This document shows, piece after piece, positions 1 through 10,101 of a DNA stretch of 64,000 nucleotides. The translations under genes and the position numbers were made by a program. The stretch is from Miscanthus floridulus (Eukaryota; Streptophyta; Magnoliopsida; Poales; Poaceae): contig NC_089597.1 of assembly GCF_019320115.1 (NCBI RefSeq), positions 115,946,000 through 116,009,999 of the forward strand, read 5' to 3'. The first letter of the stretch is position 1. Every line of letters starts with the position of its first letter. Below the pieces are notes generated by a model, which worked only from the letters and a program-made list of their open reading frames with translations, had not been told where the DNA came from and searched no databases.

Positions 1-376
1 CCACACGCGCACACGGCCCATGAAGCCAGCCCAGCAACGCCCTACCGCCCGTGCGCGCACAAGCCGCTGATGAGTCGGACCCGCCCGTCAGCCGTCACGC
101 ACCACACATCGCCGCATCAGGACAAGCTGACAAATGGGCCCCCTCTGTCAGCCACCCAGCTACAGCGTCGTCGTCTTCCCCATGCTCCCTCCACCACGTG
201 ACCGAGAGCCGACCGTGGAGCAGGCGTGGGCCCGAGGTCACGCACATCGCATGACCCTGTCCCCCACCTTAGTGCCGTGCCCACGCAACCGCCCCCGCAC
301 GCGAGAACCGTCAGATGCGCCGCACGCATCACTACCGCCCGATCGCCGTCCGCCATTGGAGCCCTTGGAGCTCGGC

Positions 377-384
377 TATAAAAG
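377..384 (+). promoter_or_regulatory. TATA box of the gypsy LTR promoter
   Basis: TATAAAAG lies in a GC-rich context and is followed by an untranslated leader. It is the best match to a plant TATA box in the LTR and would drive the genomic RNA of the downstream element. Placement is by motif only; no start site was mapped. Confidence 0.5.
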
Positions 385-1386
385 CCAACATCTGTGAGCC
401 CTAACCCTTAGCCCGTTCATCGCCGCCGCTGGTGGCACAGCACCACACAGCGTCAAGCCGAGAGAGAGGGAGGAGGGAGAAGCAAGGAGGAGAAGGAAGC
501 CGCTGTGGGGAGGAGCTCGCCAGAGCCAGGAGCGCCACCCTGATCAGCTACAGTGACGTAGCTGCTTGGCACGGCACTGCATCGCCTCATCACGGCCTCG
601 CCTCGCCACCGCACCGCCATCCTACCGCCACGAACCCTATGGTGAGCCATCTTGCTGAGACCACCTCCCTAGCCAAATGGAACGTGCACCGCCATGATCG
701 AAACCTTGCTGAAGCTTCGAGCTCCAGCCTAGCCCAACTGGTTAGCTAGGGAGACCACCATGGCCACACTTGCCAAAGACCCAGGACGCCATGCGCGCTG
801 CCATCAGCCAAAAGGAGGACCCCAGCCATGACGTTGTACATCGAGGCAGGAGCACACATGCACGGGCACACTCACCATGGCCGAGAGCACAACCATAGCG
901 AGACCACCGCATCTTCTACGTCGCGGTAAAGGCAATGTTGACGCCCCAACTGGCTCCGCCATGATGAGAGACACACCGCGCTCACCTTAGCCGAGGAAGA
1001 AGCCCACCGAAGCCCTACGTTGCCACACCGCACCTCGTCGGAGCACCACCGCCTCTGTTTTACCCCCACCACCGTGGCTAGAGCCACTGGGAGCACCAGG
1101 AGCTCCTTCAACACGCCCACCCTAGCCGTAGAAGCACCGTGGAGCTCACACGCTCCTCCAACTAGGCTCTCGCTACAACTGCAGCCCTGTCCATGCACGC
1201 CGACGAACCCACGCCGCCGTTCACCGCGGCCAGAGCCCTAGGCAGCCCCAGCCGCCACCTTGACCCCACCGCTGCACTCGCTGAGGCATGGGGAAGCTAT
1301 TGCCTACTTTAATCGGAGGCTAACGCCACCGCGGGGGCTCGCCGGCGACCTCATCGCTGGCGGGAGCCCCGTGGGGGAAGAGCAAG

Positions 1387-1730
1387 GGATTTTTCCCTCG
1401 CCGACCATGTCCCGAGCAGCTCCGCCGAGCTCCGACCACGACCACGTCGACCACGTCCCGAGCAGCTCTACCGAGCTCCGACCACGACCATGTCGACCAC
1501 ATCCCGAGTAGCTTCGCCGAGCTCTGACCACGACCACGTCAACCACGTCCTGAGCAGCTCCGCCGAGCTCCGACCATGACCACGTCGACCACGTCCCGAG
1601 TAGCTTCACCGAGCTTCGACCACGACCACGTCGACCATGTCCCAAGCAGCTCTGCCGAGCTCCGACCACGACCACGTCAACCATGTCCCGAGTAGCTCCA
1701 CCAAGCTCCGACCACGACCATGTTGTGCAC
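1387..1730 (+). repeat. 46-bp minisatellite inside the LTR (about 7 units)
   Basis: The phrase CGAGCTCCGACC or a close variant begins at 1426, 1472, 1518, 1564, 1610, 1656 and, more diverged, about 1701, a spacing of 46, 46, 46, 46, 46 and 45 bases. Units differ by scattered substitutions. The array explains the long repetitive minus-strand ORF over this region. Confidence 0.85.
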
Positions 1731-4003
1731 ATGAACCAAACCCTAGGAAGGAGTAAGTGGACCAAGTCCTTCATAGACCGGCTCTGCGGTCTATGGACCA
1801 ACGTAGGCGGGTTCACCATGAACCGCGCCTCACCTGCACCCGTGGACCATGGCCTGTTAGTGGCCCAGTAAGATGACGTGGTCGCACCAGCGCGCGCCAC
1901 GTGGCGGGCCAAAGCCCAGCCCAAATCTAGGCCCAACCGGCCCAGTTTGGACCTGGCCTGAGCTGACCGTTGACCGGGCCCACAAGTCAGCGACACAGAG
2001 CCGCTGGACCCACTTGTCAGTGGGTGATGTCATGCTGACGTCATACTGATATCAGCATGCCATGTGGACCAACAGGAGCGTGACACGTGTCAGCACGATA
2101 TTAATACAGCCTTTTCCCATTTTCAGAAATGATTGAAACTTCAGAAATTCATAACTAATTCATACGAACTCAGAAACATACAAGACCAGGACCAAAATTC
2201 ATCTAAAATCGAGCTCTACGCAATGAACCCATGTTTGAGTGCATTTGGCTCTTTTGAATTTTCATTGCTTTTTGTGCTATTCTATAGACGTCGCTAACGC
2301 GACTATAATGCGATCGTTTGCAGACTCGGAGGAGAACCAAATGGACGAGGACCGAGAGTACCGTGAGGAGTACGGAGACGACTTCACTAAAGGTGCCACA
2401 TCCCACCCAACCTCGTTGCACCTATTATGCATGGCTAATATAGAACTGCTATTGCTTTACTTTATTGTTATAATCACACTATGATAGGACTTGCATGGTA
2501 GTATGCTTTCTTGATGGCCTTTACCTTGACGCAACCTTACCCCTGCTCACCCTGCTGTTAGGCTAGTCACATGCTCGATGCTATATTTTACTGCTTATTA
2601 TTTCTACTATGCTTATATATACTATATTGATGCGTGGTGGAAACTAGAGTTATCTAGACTTTGGGAAGAGTGCTGCGTGTGTGACTTGGGTGTGTGGAGG
2701 GTGAGGGTTGTGTCGACCAAGTTGGAGTATACGACGAGCCTGGGGCAAGTCTTGCCGTGGGGTGCTACCTGGGCACCCCTAGAAATGGATACCTGTGGTG
2801 GGTAAATGGTATATGAGGTGGCCCTAGGTGTGAACCTGTGATGGGAGGAGCTCGGGGTGGAGGTGCTGTGGTGGCATGGTAAATGGAAACCCTGATGAAG
2901 ACATTCTAGCTTGGTCATCCCTAAGGACTTACTAGTACTCAGATTCATCGGGAAGCCTAACGTACCACTCGCCCTATATGGTGCGGGACGGCCGGACTAC
3001 TTGGTAGGATATTGCCACTACTGCTAGGTTGATAGCGGACAGTGTAAGGAGGTACGGGGCGTGGAGGATTTCCCCCACACCCTTCCAAGACTTCATGGAG
3101 ACCTTGTAGACCTGGCTTATGACTCACAGTTTCAGCCACCCCAGACTAGACTTGGGGTGTACCAGGGCTGAATGGTAGGGTGGCATTATCCTAGGCTAGC
3201 AAGCGGCCAGAATCAGCCCAGTTGACGATGGTCAGCGAAGAAGGCAGATCTTGTGGTTATGTAAAACCTCTGTAGAGTGTATGGTTGATCGATCGATACA
3301 TATGCTGACTTGTCGGCTATGGACCTTTCCAGGGTTTCGCTTAAACTAGATAGCGAGATGAGTCCTTCTCTTCTTCCCCCGTGAGAGAGTGTCGATCGTA
3401 GCCAGGGGCTACGGGCCATGAGATAGTGCCGAGAGGGAGCTGGCCTATCGACTGAGCGATGGTATGGCGATGATATGGAGATGGTGGTATATCGATCCCA
3501 GGATCGAAACCTGGCTCTGGACGGGAATGGGGTGGAATGTGTGTGGGAATGGTGTTAAAACTTGACCAACTATTATTATATACTTGATATGCTAAAACAT
3601 AGGAAACCCCAGCCTTATAGGTTCCTTTTGATTATATCCAATTTGCATCCAATTTCCACAAAGCAATGCTCATAGGGTGGGAGTGGCCAGTACAAATCGT
3701 ACTGATAAATTTTGGCACACAGGTTCTGCTGAGGAGTATAGCTCTGAGGAGTTTGATGGTTGAGGGGTTCGTTCCTACGCTCGAGTTTGGCGATCTTATC
3801 TTCAAGCTGTTCTGAATGAATGCTACTTTTGATTCCGCCAATGCGGCGATGTGATAATTTATGTAATTCCGCACTAATTGTACTCTGATATTATCGTTGT
3901 ATGGATGTGGTATTCGACTACAATTTGAGTAATATGATCTACAACGGTCATAATACACTTCGACTCTGTGGATTTCCCTTCGCGGAAATCATGTCATTTT
4001 AGT

Positions 4004-4016
4004 TGGTATCAGAGCC
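4004..4016 (+). other. Primer-binding site (initiator tRNA-Met type)
   Basis: TGGTATCAGAGCC is the classical plant retrotransposon primer-binding site, complementary to the 3' end of initiator methionine tRNA. It marks the start of the internal region just downstream of the LTR. Confidence 0.85.
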
Positions 4017-4168
4017 ATACTTGACCCTAGGACGAAACCCTCAGAAATGGACGATAGAATAGGACGTGAATAGCCCTTCTTTTGGTTATATACCGACCCT
4101 GCATTTACTTTTATGCAAGGCTTATCTATTTATTGACCTGCTAACACCTGTTTCCTTAAAACATACAG

Positions 4169-5315
4169 ATGGCAACGAACGTCGAATGGCCACCTCTAGG
4201 ACCGCTACCTCTAGACCACGCCAAGCTTACCTTCGACCTACATGAGCTCGGGGCTTTTGCATAGACCCTCTGCTGAGTTCTCGTCATGTTAGGAGTCCCT
4301 AACGAGCTTGTCAAGGTCACCTACACCGGGAAGTCAGCTCAGGAAGGAGGAATCGAAGGACCGATTGTCACCTCAATCGAGTTCCCAGCTAGCACTACCT
4401 TACCTTCTGTCCCAGCTTTCACCGAGTTGACTATAGAGGACACAGTCGAGGAGGGACTGCGAGCTATCTCACACAAGGCACTTTGTAGAGTGATGAGGGA
4501 CCACTACGAGCACCTGAAGACGACAGAGTTCCGTCTACTTCCCCAGGCCCTCGACCTTAGCCTTACCCCTAGTGAGCAGAGTTTCGCAGCTGGCAGAGTT
4601 ATCTTTGCCGAGGAGGATAGATGCCTTCGTGTCTCGGCTATCCATCTACTAGAGCAGGACAGGTACGTGACCCAGCTTGAGCAGAGGAGACATCAGGACC
4701 AGGCCCTTCTGTGGGAGTACCAGGAGCGAGACTCACAAGGAGCACAGGAGCGAGCTAGTCTACTCGAGACAGTTGCCAAGCTATAGGACAAGCTCAACCA
4801 TTGTGAAGAAGTCCACAGAGCTAAGGTCGCTAACTTATAGGACAAAGCCGCCGACCTAGGCAATAGGAACTGCTACCTCGACAGCAAGGTCTTAGAGTTG
4901 CAGAGAGAGTTGGACAACAAGAAGGCCGAGTTCAACCGCAGAGGAGTTCAGGAAGAAGTCCGTTCGCAACTAGGGTCACCTAATCGAGGCACTCAGGTAG
5001 AACGAGTACCTACAGGACAAGTATGAGAGGACTTGGCAGGCTTGGCAGAAGTCTAACAAGAAGCGCCTCAGGAAGATGAAGGGTATGTGGGATCAGTTAC
5101 CCAAGGAGATTCGTAGCAAGACGAAGCCTAGGATAGAGGAGTTTGAGTTAGCCCCGACTCGCCTCAACCTAGACGCCTACCCTACCCTACCTGGAGCCAA
5201 GCCTACTAAGGAGCTCGCCGAGGCCTTGAAGTATGTGTCCCGACTTCATAAGTCTAACGAAGAGATCGAGATCAAGAACAGTCGTATCCCAGCGACGGTG
5301 TACGAGTTAGAGTAG
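4169..5315 (+). pseudogene. Extra ORF upstream of gag, coiled-coil type, broken
   Basis: A reading frame opens with ATG at 4169, about 150 bp after the primer-binding site. It runs through in-frame stops at about 4262 and 4274, then an open stretch 4286-4783, a stop at 4784-4786, another stop near 4838, and after a frame change an open stretch to 5315. The protein is rich in Glu, Gln, Leu and Arg with heptad-like spacing from about 4600 on, suggesting a coiled coil. It has no gag, protease or pol motif. Extra ORFs between the primer site and gag are known in some grass gypsy elements (RIRE3/RIRE8-like). Assigning this one to that class is inference, and its function is unknown. Confidence 0.55.
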
Positions 5316-5689
5316 ATGACCCTGCGTGGTCATGAGTCATGTCAATGGCTTCCATAAGTTGTACCCCATGATGTACCCCTTATGAGATGTAATATGAGAC
5401 ACTATGCGTAGTACGATTCTCGCGAGTCTCCAAGTGTAGCTACTGGAGATGAAGCTATGTAATAAAACCCATGTAATGAATGTTTTGGATCTTATTGCAT
5501 CTTATGGATCTTATTGCTTCTTTGTAATGAGTGTTGGATAGTATAAATGTTTTTCTTTAAATCATCAAAATCATGTAATCATATTGAATTATAAGCACTT
5601 ATGGCACAAACACAAAAATTCCTATGATCCGTGTTGTAGATGCTGAACCACCGATCTGCACGCCTAATGAACCGTGGACGTACGCCCAC
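5316..5689 (+). other. Spacer between extra ORF and gag
   Basis: An A/T-rich stretch with repeated 'ATGTAATGA' and 'CTTATTGC' phrases and no ORF of note. It may hold a 3' end for the upstream ORF or a leader for gag, but nothing specific is visible. Confidence 0.4.
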
Positions 5690-6900
5690 CCCTAAACCAG
5701 TCGAACCAAACGGGGGGGCATGGTGGCAACAACTGTGGCCGTGGCCATGGCCATGGATGTGGAGGGATACCCTTCAACCTGGAGAATACCCCACCGCTTG
5801 ATGAGGAGAACATTCCGCCACCACCACCGAACCTGGCAGAGGTGATGGCGTAACAGACCCAGCTTCTTACAGCTCTTATAGACGGAGCAAACCGTCACTA
5901 GGGGGGTCAGCAGAATGACTTCCAAAGGAAGCTGGAGGGATTTCTGAAGCTGAGGCCACCTACCTATGATGGCACCGACCCTGACCCGCTTGTAGCCAAT
6001 GACTGGCTCATGGAGATGGAGAAGAAGCTCGACCTCACCACCTTCACCGATGATGAGTGTGTTGGAGCTGCCACACACCAGCTCATAGGTGCAGCACGCG
6101 CCTGGTGGGACAGTTTCAGTGATTCCCATGAGGACCTTGCCAACATCACGTGGGATGAGTTTGCCGAAGCATTCACTGAGTATCACATTCCCAAGGGTAT
6201 CATGGAGGCCAAGGCCGAGGAGTTCTGCAACATCAAGATGGGAAAGGACAGGGTGACTGAGTACACCACTCGCTTCACCAACCTTCTACGCTATGCACCT
6301 TCCTATGTTGTGAACTCTGAGAAGGAGAAACTGTACTATTACCGCAAGGGACTTAACCCGCACATCAAGCTGAAGTTTGGCGGTATTGAGAGTAGCACGC
6401 TGCGTGCTCTGGTGGATCGCTGCATCTAGATCGAGAAGGACCATGCTGAAGCTGGAGAGGAGTAAAGGGAGAGGAAGCGTAAGCCTGAGGAGTCCTTCCA
6501 TGGCTGTGATCGCAAGAGGTTCCACAGAGATGCACCATCCAGGGAATGCGCTCGCCACAACAGGGATGACAACCCTGGATCGAGTAGGGGTGGTAGAGGC
6601 TACACCACCAAATACTCCCGCCCTGCTCAGGATCGTTACACCCGGGACCGTTATGCTTAGGACCGCAACACTCAGGACCATTCCAACCGTCCTTGCTCAG
6701 CGAATGAACGCCCAGCACAGAACCGCTCTGCACCAAGCACTGGAAACTGGAAGGCACCCGCGCCAACCCCTACAGGCGGTGCGCCTTTCACCTGCTTCGC
6801 TTGTGGCCAACCGGGTCACAAAGCTGCTGAGTGCCCTCAGAACTCAGCCGCTCAGAAGTCTCAGTTAAAGGGATCTACTACCCGTGGACGTCTCAACCAT
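5690..6900 (+). pseudogene. gag: gag of the plus-strand gypsy element, degenerate
   Basis: The capsid-like retrotransposon gag domain lies at about 5940-6426 and contains the hallmark 'ARAWWDSF' and 'WDEFAEAF' phrases seen in plant Ty3 gag. A CCHC zinc knuckle ([14 protein letters not shown]) lies at about 6793-6834 and would bind RNA during packaging. Stops break the frame at about 5849, 5897, 6427-6429 and 6463-6465, and the knuckle is in a different frame from the capsid, so there is also at least one indel between about 6465 and 6790. The protein would form the virus-like particle. The start is not determinable because the N-terminal part is damaged. Confidence 0.8.
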
Positions 6901-6936
6901 CTGGATGCTGAGGAAGCACAGGCTACCCCTAACATT

Positions 6937-9340
6937 GTGTATGGTATGTTTTTAGTTAATGGCAATACTGCATCAGTTCTATTTGACTCTGGAGCAACTT
7001 GTTCTTACATATCATCCAAGTTTGCACGAGAGCATGACCTGCCTGTAACCCTATGTGGAAAGCCTATCATCACCAGCTCACCTTTAGGAGACCTAAAGTG
7101 TACCCACATCTGTAAGGGAGTGAGTCTTACCATTGAGGGTCTTATCTTTAAAGCCGACCTAACCCTGTTACCTTCCACGAGCCTAGATGTTATCTTAGGT
7201 ATGGACTGGCTAACCATTCACCGAGGTATCATATCATGTTCACCTAGATACGTCCAAGTGACCCACCCATCAGGCCAAGTTATTAGGTGTGAACCCCAGT
7301 CCGAAAAGTCCACTTCTATCCTATGTGCCCTTAAAGCCAGTTCAGAATCACAAAAAGAGGAGAAGACAGTTCACGATGTGCCTGTGGTCAGAGACTATCC
7401 CGATGTATTCCCTGAAGAATTACCAGGTATGCCACCAGACCATGATGTAGAGTTCATCATTGATCTTTTGCCGGGAACAGGACCCATTGCCAAGAGACCC
7501 TATCGCATGTCAGTTGATGAACTAGCCGAGCTAAAGAAACAGCTTGATGAGCTCATCTCAAAGGGGTATATCAGACCCAGTGCTTCACCCTGGGGATCCC
7601 CTGTTCTATTTGTTAAGAAGAAGGATGGCTCAATGAGAATGTGCATTGATTACCGGAACTTGAACGCAGTCACCATCAAGAACAAGTACCATCTGCCAAG
7701 AATTGATGATTTGCTTGATCAGCTTTGAGGTGCCAAGTATTTCTCCAAGATTGATCTCAGATCTGGCTATCATCAGATGAAGATTCGAGAGAGTGACATC
7801 CCAAAGACAGCTTTTGTCACTAGGTATGGACAGTTTGAGTTCACTGTGGTGTCCTTTGGACTCACAAATGCTCCCGCATACTTCATGAACATGATGAATA
7901 AGGTTTTCATGGATGAACTGGATAAGTTCGTGGTAGTATTCATTGATGACATCCTTGTCTATTCACCCACTGTTGAAGAACACGAACATCATCTGAGAAC
8001 CATGCTTGACAAATTAGCCCAACATTAGCTCTACGCAAAGTTCAGCAAATGCGAATTTTGGCTATAGAAAGTTGCCTTCCTAGGCCATGTACTATCAGCT
8101 AAAGGTGTCGCAGTTGACCCAGCCAAGATTGAAGCTGTGAAAGAGTGGGATCAACCCCATAATGTGACAGAAGTCAGAAGTTTCTTGGGATTGGCTGGAT
8201 ATTATCGCTGATTCATTAAAAACTTCTCCAAGATAGCCCATCCAATGACCAACCTTCTGAAGAAGACTAAGGAGTTTGAATGGACGCCCGAGTGCGAACA
8301 AAGCTTTCAAGAGTTGAAATTGAAGCTTACCACAACTCCTGTGCTAGCATTGCCTGATATCAGTAAAGATTTCGTGGTCTATTGTGATGCATCCCGTCAA
8401 GGACTTGGCTGTGTATTGATGCAAGATGGAAGAGTGATAGCGTATGCTTCTCGACAGTTGAAAGAACACGAGAACCATTACCCTACTCATGATCTTGAGT
8501 TAGCAGCAGTTGTGCATGCTTTGAAGATCTGGAGGCACTACTTGATAGGCAACAAGTGTGATATCTACACCGACCACAAGAGCTTGAAGTACTTTTTCAC
8601 TCAGGAAGATCTGAATATGAGGCAACACCGTTGGCTAGAGTTGATTAAAGACTATGACCTAGAAATTCACTATCATCCGGGAAAAGCTAATGTAGTCGCA
8701 GATCCTCTCAGTCGCAAGAGTTACTGTCACACCTTGATCACAGAATCCATACCACCTAAACTCAAGGGAGAGATTGATGATTTCCAACTTGAGATACTAC
8801 CGCGTGGCTTGTTGAAGGAGCTCCGCATACAGTATGATCTCACAGATCACATCCGTCAAGCTCAGAAAAATTGCGAAGAGATCGAATATCTCCGTGGTCT
8901 GATGAAACTAGGCTACAAGACCAACCACCATGAAGATGAACAAGGAACCATCTGGTTCAAGGATAGAATCTATGTACCTTCTGATCTAGCACTATGAGAG
9001 GAAATTCTGTTAGAAGCTCATGATTCTAAGTACTGTATTCACCCTGGAGGTTCAAAGATGTATCAAGACTTAAAGAAACACTTTTGGTGGAAAGGCATGA
9101 AGACAGACATTGCGGGACATGTGGCACGATGTGACACCTGTAATAGAGTCAAGGCTGAACATCAAAGGCCTGCAGGATTGCTAAAGCCTCTTGATGTTCC
9201 CGAGTGGAAATGGGAGAGCATATCTATGGATTTCATAGTTGGATTGCCCCGTTCACAGAAAGGCAATGACTCCATTTGGGTGATTATAGATCGTTTGACC
9301 AAGATTGCTCACTTTGTACCTGTTACAGTGGTATGGCGGT
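6937..9340 (+). pseudogene. pol: pol: protease, RT, RNase H, integrase (truncated)
   Basis: One continuous frame of about 2.4 kb has no frameshift but five in-frame stops: TGA 7726-7728, TAG 8026-8028, TAG 8065-8067, TGA 8209-8211 and TGA 8995-8997. Domains in order: aspartic protease with [11 protein letters not shown] at about 6976-7008; reverse transcriptase at about 7480-8030 with the catalytic FIDD near 7940; RNase H at about 8330-8720 beginning [10 protein letters not shown]; the HHCC zinc-binding integrase N-terminus at about 9010-9150; and the start of the DDE core with WVIIDRLTKIAHF at 9280-9315. The frame then runs into unrelated sequence near 9340, so the second catalytic Asp, the Glu and the chromodomain are lost. 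All five stops fit a single C-to-T change at CGA or CAG codons. Confidence 0.9.
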
Positions 9341-10101
9341 TGGGTTCTATGGGGTCCCTATGATGGAATAGAAAAGGAAACGGAAAAGAGTTTAGATCCC
9401 GTACGTTATCTACTGACCGGATGCTCCGGTGGCAATGACCGAACGCTGCCACCCAGAGTCCGATCGACTCCAGAGAGGTCCAAAACCTCTCGAGTCAAGA
9501 CTGGACATGTCCGATCCCAACTGACCGAACACAGCCAGAGTCGCGTCGATCCTGTCTTCATCGTCTTCGCTTGACCGAACATAGGATCACCTTCTGATCA
9601 GGCGCAGGGAGAACACTGTTTCAGCATTCGGTCACTCCTTCACAGCACTAGTTCACCACCTGTGAACTGACCAGACATAGGACTCCAGAGTCTGGTGCAG
9701 CGTCCGGGCACTCTTTTTCAGCAATTCTTCAAAGTTCCTTCGTGCTGCCTGTTCCCAATCAAGTCCCAACTTCAATAAGACCCAAATAAACACCAATTGG
9801 GACTGATGTGAGTGACCTCTCTCAAACCCTCAAATTTTTAAAGTATTTTACCTTAGGCTATAATTCTTTTTAAGAAAATAGGCAATAAAAGGGTGATTGA
9901 AGAGAAATGACCAAACAACATTCATGCATATGCAGTGTAATACTTGAAAGTAGTTCTAGTTGCTTGTCAAGTTTGATCCAAGGTTAAGCTTCTTCACACG
10001 CTTTTCAGCGGTTATCTTAACCATGTTAGACAAGCCCTAAATGCATTACCAAAAGTTAGACATGTTGTATTTTACAATGCAATGCAAGGGACAACACAAG
10101 C
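9340..10101 (-). other. Copia 3' untranslated region / LTR-like remnant at chimeric junction
   Basis: Between the broken integrase and the end of copia pol there is no protein-coding signal. From about 9410 to 9720 the sequence is dense in phrases such as 'TGACCGGA', 'CCGGTGGC' and 'AGCGTCCGGGCAC', the same vocabulary that fills 16550-16980 inside the copia LTR. From 9820 to 10101 it is A/T-rich and looks like ordinary copia 3' internal sequence. The expected LTR edge (ending GATGCTTTCA on this strand) is not visible, so the 3' LTR is deleted or too diverged to recognise. The first 60 bases (9340-9400) match neither element by eye. Confidence 0.5.

Larger units (their letters stand above)
1..3990 (+). 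repeat. 5' LTR (partial) of the plus-strand gypsy element
   Basis: Everything upstream of the primer-binding site at 4004 lacks a convincing gene, holds a TATA box and a minisatellite, and ends a few bases before the tRNA-complementary site, as an LTR would. Its length (about 4 kb or more) matches the 4.1-kb LTR of the minus-strand element at 22435-26533. The exact 3' boundary is uncertain, probably between 3988 and 4002. ORFs here, including a 230-codon one on the minus strand at 1304-1996, are low-complexity products of the repeats. Confidence 0.7.
1..9340 (+). mobile_element. Ty3/gypsy retrotransposon, Tekay/Del-like, truncated at both ends
   Basis: The order is LTR, primer-binding site, extra ORF, gag with CCHC knuckle, protease, reverse transcriptase, RNase H, then integrase, all on the plus strand. 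This is the Ty3/gypsy order, and the RT style is that of plant chromoviruses. The left end lies outside the window. The right end stops inside the integrase core at about 9335-9345, where the reading frame loses all similarity to integrase and copia-derived sequence begins, so neither the chromodomain nor a 3' LTR is present. Stop codons in gag and pol make it non-autonomous. The lineage is inferred from motif style and was not tested by phylogeny. Confidence 0.85.

Noticed and set aside
1387..1730. Regularly spaced repeats considered as a CRISPR array
   Set aside because: Units are contiguous with no unique spacers, the host is a plant, and the array is inside an LTR.
1304..1996. 230-codon minus-strand ORF with WSTWSWSELGG repeats
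   Set aside because: It is the translation of the 46-bp LTR minisatellite read backwards; no start context or family.
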